From positions 1 through 23,913 of the IMG/VR virus record IMGVR_UViG_3300009502_000203: a stretch of DNA of 23,913 nucleotides. One strand, 5' to 3'. The translations under genes were made by a program, and so were the position numbers. The DNA comes from a virus. The notes below the pieces were generated by a model. That model had not been told where the DNA came from. It saw only the letters and a list, made by a program, of their open reading frames with translations, and ran no database searches. The first letter of the stretch is position 1. Each line of letters opens with the position of its first letter. This document shows positions 21,128 through 23,913 of this stretch, piece after piece.

Positions 21128-21391
21128 TTATCCCTTCACATGTTTCAGCAAGCCCCAGATCATATCAAGAAGTGTACGAGCCGCTCCGTAGTTTGTTGCC
21201 TTCTCCAGGCAAGCAGTGATTTCCTCGGCGGTCACATTATCGTCATCTGTGACATTGTCCAGTTCTGTTGAACCCACAGCCACGGCATGAAGGCCAACCT
21301 TGAATGCACCCCAAGCAGCAGGGTTGGTCTTCTTCAATACGATGATTCCGTTATTAACCAGCAATGCGCCGGCATTTTCTATTGGTCCCAT
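21128..21391 (-). CDS. Small hypothetical provirus protein
   Basis: The product is 87 aa: GPIENAGALLVNNGIIVLKK, TNPAAWGAFKVGLHAVAVG, an acidic loop (DDDNVTAEEITACLEKATN) and a C-terminal helix (ARTLLDMIWGLLKHVKG). It looks like a small globular protein rather than noise, but no family was recognised. The ATG is 24 nt downstream of a TATA box embedded in a perfect palindrome (21406-21424), which suggests leaderless transcription and tight repression. It lies upstream of the TGATGCAA array. Confidence 0.55.
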   Translation of the reverse strand: MGPIENAGALLVNNGIIVLKKTNPAAWGAFKVGLHAVAVGSTELDNVTDDDNVTAEEITACLEKATNYGAARTLLDMIWGLLKHVKG

Positions 21392-21405
21392 GTTTCAAAC
21401 CTTCT

Positions 21406-21424
21406 CCCAGGGTTATACCCTGGG
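21406..21424 (-). promoter_or_regulatory. Palindromic operator overlapping a TATA box
   Basis: CCCAGGGT (21406-21413), 3-nt centre, ACCCTGGG (21417-21424), a perfect 8-bp palindrome. Its core reads GGGTATAACCC on the minus strand, with the TATA element 24 nt before ATG 21391. A repressor dimer bound here would occlude TBP. It could alternatively act as a hairpin in a longer transcript. Confidence 0.5.
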
Positions 21425-21649
21425 CAATTCTGGGCTGAAGTCCGGAAAAAGGATAATGGCAAGTTATTATTAGAGAAAACCAGGCTTCAGCTATCCAGTG
21501 AGTTTTAAAAGCAAGACCGCCCAGAGGTAAGACGGAGGCCCTGAATAGATCTTTTCTAGCGCACAACCCCAATGCTTTACGGGTAGGAAAATATGTTTAT
21601 AAAATTGTGCTGAATAGAATTGGCACGATAATCGCTATGAAGAGCCACA
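21425..21649. other. Gap without gene
   Basis: No convincing ORF. A TTTATAAA element at 21595-21603 could be a TATA box for either strand. The gap separates the early strip (21650-23094) from the 21128 gene. Confidence 0.4.
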
Positions 21650-21943
21650 TTACAGAGGCAGTCCGCGAGCCATGCGAAACTCAATCCGATTTTTCTTGTA
21701 GTGATCCCTCAGAACAGAGAAATGAGTGCCTCTGCCCCAGACATTACGGCGCTTGCGGTAATCGATTTTGCGCTTCCCCTCAAATTTGAGCACTCCAGCG
21801 ACCTGCAAGACCTTAGCTATGCCCTGGGTCGGAAGACCCAACTCTATGTAATCGGCCTTTTCCTGACGCTCCATCAAGAGCGAATCAAGGTCAGCGCCAG
21901 CGTCCGCTAGCTTTCGTAAAGTATCCTTTGGCCTGAAAGACAT
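21650..21943 (-). CDS. Small basic hypothetical protein, HTH-like
   Basis: The product is 97 aa: SFRPKDTLRKLADAGADLDS, LLMERQEKADYIELGL then PTQGIAKVLQVAGVLKFEG, and a Lys/Arg-rich C-terminus (KRKIDYRKRRNVWGRGTHFS). The segment IELGLPTQGIAKVLQVAGV resembles a helix-turn-helix with a basic tail, which suggests DNA binding; this is inference. AGAGGT lies 5 nt before the ATG. It follows the 64-aa gene by 9 nt, so they form an operon. Confidence 0.55.
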   Translation of the reverse strand: MSFRPKDTLRKLADAGADLDSLLMERQEKADYIELGLPTQGIAKVLQVAGVLKFEGKRKIDYRKRRNVWGRGTHFSVLRDHYKKNRIEFRMARGLPL

Positions 21944-21952
21944 AAAAACCTC

Positions 21953-22147
21953 TTATTTCTGTTTTGCCAACTCTGCAGCCTTTTCCCAATCTTCCGGCGT
22001 TGGGGCTCGTGGGAGGTAGAGAACAGAGCCGGAAGCTTCGCCCATCTCTTCGGCATAGATCTCCTCCAGCTCTGGATCATCCGCAATCATGGCCTGCAGC
22101 TCCCTGTCGAGCTTGGCCATCTCACTGAAGATCGTCTCTACTTCCAT
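21953..22147 (-). CDS. Small acidic hypothetical protein
   Basis: The product is 64 aa and very acidic: EVETIFSEMAKLDRELQAMI, ADDPELEEIYAEEMGEASG, SVLYLPRAPTPEDWEKAAEL. No family was recognised; the composition is like that of small phage inhibitory or DNA-mimic proteins, but that is speculative. A strong TATA box at 22171-22180 lies 29 nt before the ATG inside the end of the previous gene, so the mRNA would be leaderless. Confidence 0.55.
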   Translation of the reverse strand: MEVETIFSEMAKLDRELQAMIADDPELEEIYAEEMGEASGSVLYLPRAPTPEDWEKAAELAKQK

Positions 22148-22169
22148 TAAAGAACATATCTGAGCTTCA

Positions 22170-22469
22170 TTATTTATATATTATTCTGCCTGTCTTTTGC
22201 GCTTTCAACCTCCTGTATTGCTCAATATCTTGCCGTGATCTCCTCTTTGGCTGGGCCTTGAAAGGTTCATTGCCACAGCTAGGACAATAGGGAAAATCTA
22301 GCTCGTCGAAAACTACGTCCCCCTGCTTGCAATGCGGGCACTTTCTGGGCCGGAAGATGGTGATATCCTCAAGCACTACCTTTTCAAAGCCCCAGAAACG
22401 ACCAGCTTTGCCTCCATGATATTCGGTGGCAAGTCGTGTCCCAGGCTCCCGGAGGGGCTCAAGAAACAT
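22170..22469 (-). CDS. Zinc-ribbon protein
   Basis: The product is 99 aa. A CPHC at about residue 44 and CPSC at about residue 62 frame a zinc ribbon (RKCPHCKQGDVVFDELDFPY, CPSCGNEPF). A basic C-terminal helix follows (RRSRQDIEQYRRLKAQKTG). Such small zinc ribbons often bind DNA or RNA polymerase; a transcription or replication accessory role is plausible. It has its own promoter (22543-22553) and a leader of about 50 nt without a good SD. Confidence 0.65.
   Translation of the reverse strand: MFLEPLREPGTRLATEYHGGKAGRFWGFEKVVLEDITIFRPRKCPHCKQGDVVFDELDFPYCPSCGNEPFKAQPKRRSRQDIEQYRRLKAQKTGRIIYK
22171..22180 (-). promoter_or_regulatory. TATA box for the 22147-21650 pair
   Basis: TATATAAATA on the minus strand, about 29 nt before ATG 22147. 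It coincides with the last codons of the upstream zinc-ribbon gene. Confidence 0.5.
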
Positions 22470-22542
22470 CGATAGGGTCCCCCGAAAAGAGTCTGCTCAC
22501 GAGCTGAGAAGCCTGAACATTATGCAAAATTGTAATTCTTAT

Positions 22543-22553
22543 TATATTTAAAG
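22543..22553 (-). promoter_or_regulatory. TATA box for the zinc-ribbon gene
   Basis: CTTTAAATATA on the minus strand predicts transcription start near 22521, 50 nt before ATG 22469. The 22470-22577 gap otherwise contains only a short CTCA-CGAG-TGAG inverted motif. Confidence 0.55.
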
Positions 22554-22577
22554 ATTTGTAATAAGAGGATGTCCAAT

Positions 22578-22847
22578 TCAACACTGCACCCCCAAGCATT
22601 TCTCAGATAGATCGGCATGGAGGGGCTCCACCTGATCCATGAAGGCCTTGGATAAGTCTTCGATATCGCTATCTAGCCCTTGAAGGTGCATCATGCGGGC
22701 CATCTCGGCCATGACCATGAAGCTCATCCTAAGATCTGAGGGAACGCTATGCATGTCATATTCGTCTTCCCTGAGACGGCCTGTGATCTCTACCAGAGCG
22801 GTCCTGGTGCTCTCCAATGCCGCGGAGCAGGGGCGACACATCCTCAT
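22578..22847 (-). CDS. Small hypothetical early protein
   Basis: The product is 89 aa and helical: RMCRPCSAALESTRTALVEI, TGRLREDEYDMHSVPSDLRM, SFMVMAEMARMMHLQGLDSD, and a C-terminal LSEKCLGVQC. It contains a CRPC pair at the N-terminus and two further cysteines at the C-terminus, which might bind metal. No family was recognised. Start ATG overlaps the previous gene's stop (ATGA) and has a CAGGAGGTGA SD directly upstream, the strongest SD in the provirus. Confidence 0.6.
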   Translation of the reverse strand: MRMCRPCSAALESTRTALVEITGRLREDEYDMHSVPSDLRMSFMVMAEMARMMHLQGLDSDIEDLSKAFMDQVEPLHADLSEKCLGVQC

Positions 22848-23011
22848 GCTGTCACCTCCTGGGTCTCGACAGTCACCAGAACACGTTTTCCAATGGCTCC
22901 TTCCAGGAACTGGTTTGTGTCTCCGAGGGAGCCGGGCACATTCAGGCAGAAATGAACTGTGCCCATCATGCCGAAACTGGTCTGGAGAGTTCCTGCAAAC
23001 TCTTTTCTCAC
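22844..23011 (-). CDS. Small early protein (55 aa), GTG start
   Basis: GTG at 23009-23011 to TGA 22844-22846. The product reads RKEFAGTLQTSFGMMGTVHF, CLNVPGSLGDTNQFLEGAIG and KRVLVTVETQEVTA, a clear beta-sheet-type sequence. The start overlaps the preceding mini-gene's stop (GTGA), and the stop overlaps the next gene's ATG (ATGA), so the gene is firmly embedded in a coupled strip. No family was recognised. Its last codons also carry the SD for the next gene. Confidence 0.65.
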   Translation of the reverse strand: MRKEFAGTLQTSFGMMGTVHFCLNVPGSLGDTNQFLEGAIGKRVLVTVETQEVTA

Positions 23012-23094
23012 GCGGTCGCCCCCATTAAAGCGGCCTTTTGCCTAAGCTCAAGATTCTCAGCGCTTAGGCTATTGACACCCACAATATGGCACAT
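23008..23094 (-). CDS. Mini-gene (28 aa) coupled to the next start
   Basis: ATG at 23092-23094 to TGA 23008-23010: MCHIVGVNSLSAENLELRQK then AALMGATA. A GGTGA SD-like string lies 8 nt upstream. Its TGA overlaps the GTG of the following gene. The reading frame contains a 23040-23069 inverted repeat. The product is very short and has no recognised family, so it may be a leader or coupling peptide. Confidence 0.4.
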   Translation of the reverse strand: MCHIVGVNSLSAENLELRQKAALMGATA

Positions 23095-23357
23095 CTCGCT
23101 TCTCACCACACTACTCTGCGATATATTCCCGGTGAAACGTCATCTACAGAAGGGAACATGTTCCTGCCCGGCGCCCACACGCCAGGCAGAAACGAAGACG
23201 CATCTCACCTAATTATCGAACAAATTACGACTATTTAAATATTGTAGCAGTAAGTCTGATCAACTAGACCTTAGTTTTGATCAAGTAAAAATTTGTAAAT
23301 AGTGGCAAATGACCTCTACATTCTCCATGTTATCGATTTTCTTGAATATCATCTTTT
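23095..23357 (-). promoter_or_regulatory. Early promoter region: TATA box, TGATCA pair and leader hairpin
   Basis: TATTTAAATA (23232-23241) is a strong TATA box that predicts transcription start near 23212 for the early strip. Two TGATCA palindromes (23257-23262 and 23278-23283), 21 bp or two helical turns apart, lie immediately upstream, a likely regulator site. The leader RNA contains a 10-bp hairpin at 23164-23189 with one G-U pair. A 19-codon ORF at 23203-23144 (MRLRFCLACGRRAGTCSLL) is possible but unsupported. Bases 23284-23357 show nothing further. Confidence 0.55.
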
Positions 23358-23913
23358 CTATCCCTTCTTCATCTCAGCCAGATCATTGATAATCTCGACG
23401 TACTGCCGGACCAGGGATTTACTCATCTCCAGCTCCGAAGCGATATTCTCCGCAGGAATCCCATCTCCATGAAGCTTTAGAACCTTTTTGTAACCTTTGA
23501 TGTACCTATCGCATGCCTCTTCGCTATGGGAAGTTCTCCGCGCGATCTCAGGAGTAGGGATGTTCCTAACAAACTGCTGGATGATTATCTTCTTGTGAGT
23601 TAACGTTGGACCAATATCATGAATAGTCCCACGATACGGCAGGATAACCCCGCGCTCCAGTTGGAACTCTCTGATGTCCTTGCCAATAGTGCCTGCACTC
23701 ACTCCGATCAAGAGACTCACATCAGCTTGATTCAGAACTCCATCCTGCTCATATGCTTCACGAAGTAACCTGGCAACCTTACACTTGCGTATCTCTTTGG
23801 CAGAGTAACCATCAAGCCTCAGCTTCAAGTCATCCTGGTTAGCGATGGACAAAATAACCGGAACCATCTTGGTGTTCTCGATAGTCTTATTCCGTCCTGG
23901 ATATTCATCTTTA
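23358..23913 (-). CDS. DUF1670 family protein, partial (N-terminus beyond right edge)
   Basis: The frame is open through the right edge (YPGRNKTIENTKMVPVIL), so ATG 23867 is probably internal. About 184 codons are in the window. The sequence contains the family landmarks GRNKTIENTKMVPVILS, LRLDGYSAKEIRKCKVARLL, REAYEQDGVLNQADVSLLIG, VSAGTIGKDIREFQ, GTIHDIGPTLTHKK, and IARRTSHSEEACDRYIKGYK. Three helix-turn-helix-like units are visible (e.g. LNQADVSLLIGVSAGTIGKD, TPEIARRTSHSEEACDRYI, IPAENIASELEMSKSLVRQY). DUF1670 proteins recur in methanogens in mobile contexts; function unknown, DNA binding is likely from the HTHs. Confidence 0.85.
   Translation of the reverse strand, partial: KDEYPGRNKTIENTKMVPVILSIANQDDLKLRLDGYSAKEIRKCKVARLLREAYEQDGVLNQADVSLLIGVSAGTIGKDIREFQLERGVILPYRGTIHDIGPTLTHKKIIIQQFVRNIPTPEIARRTSHSEEACDRYIKGYKKVLKLHGDGIPAENIASELEMSKSLVRQYVEIINDLAEMKKG

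Larger units (their letters stand above)
9262..23250 (-). mobile_element. Head-tail (caudovirus-type) provirus of a methanogen
   Basis: A continuous minus-strand operon carries TerS, TerL, portal, minor capsid, scaffold, HK97-fold major capsid, connector, closure, tail terminator-like, hub-like and fibre-like genes, in the canonical order for tailed viruses. The left boundary is approximate, at the duplicated ASCH/tail fragments. The right boundary is taken just beyond the early promoter (23232-23283). No integrase, tail tube, tape measure, lysin or replicase gene is visible. No clear attachment repeats or target tRNA were found by eye. Confidence 0.8.

Noticed and set aside
21354-21572. Minus-strand ORF of 72 codons
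   Set aside because: It overlaps the start of the 87-aa gene, starts with TTG without SD and has no recognisable fold.
23040-23069. Inverted repeat GCCTAAGC/GCTTAGGC as a terminator
   Set aside because: It lies inside the 28-aa mini-gene, has no T-tract and sits upstream of coupled genes, so termination is unlikely.
9262-23357. Attachment sites or a target tRNA for the provirus
   Set aside because: No clear direct repeat pair or tRNA was found by eye at either edge; the true ends may lie elsewhere.

Overview
The window looks like a chromosomal accessory region of a methanogenic archaeon, most likely Methanothrix (Methanosaeta) or a close member of the Methanosarcinales. The grounds are archaeal TATA boxes about 25 nt upstream of leaderless starts, Shine-Dalgarno (SD) sequences matching an archaeal 16S rRNA tail, long TPR proteins with AWNNKGLAL-type repeats, triple-tyrosine-type Ig modules, and a DUF1670 protein. 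No rRNA, tRNA, CRISPR array, integrase or transposase was recognised. The taxonomic assignment is inference.

Layout. (1) 1-624: 5' part of a secreted Cys-rich protein on the minus strand, running off the left edge. (2) 625-1348: mostly non-coding. (3) 1349-3518: minus-strand plasmid- or virus-like operon, in transcription order a SWIM zinc-finger protein, a 52-aa membrane protein, a 46-aa protein, an ArdC-like antirestriction protein and a DUF5710-like small protein. (4) 3519-4307: regulatory or origin-like stretch bounded by two arrays of TTACGC-type hexamers, with three hairpins between them. (5) 4308-5072: plus-strand small genes led by a ribbon-helix-helix-like protein. (6) 5293-8361: two adjacent AT-richer TPR genes sharing a roughly 95% identical 356-bp block. 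They lie between the RHH locus and a decayed, frameshifted second copy of it (8398-8745). (7) 8857-9501: an ASCH-domain gene, then scrambled duplicated fragments of that gene and of the neighbouring viral tail gene. (8) 9502-23094: a minus-strand head-tail (caudovirus-type) provirus. (9) 23358-23913: DUF1670 gene, open at the right edge.

The provirus reads right to left. An early strip of small proteins (23094 to 20908) has a strong TATA box at 23232, a structured leader and ATGA/GTGA-coupled mini-genes. It is followed by TerS, a TerL divided into ATPase and nuclease reading frames, a zinc-ribbon protein, portal, a minor capsid protein divided into two frames, scaffold, major capsid protein, a secreted protein, connector, two membrane proteins, head closure, a tail terminator-like protein fused to Ig-like domains, a hub-like protein and a fibre-like protein. 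No tail tube, tape measure, integrase or replication genes are present, so the element is short-tailed, defective or domesticated.

The most notable undescribed signals are 10-bp-phased TGATGCAA repeats flanking the start of TerS (candidate packaging or operator site), the hexamer arrays paired with an RHH-like gene (candidate regulon or origin), and the two split virion genes whose downstream halves each have their own SD sequence.
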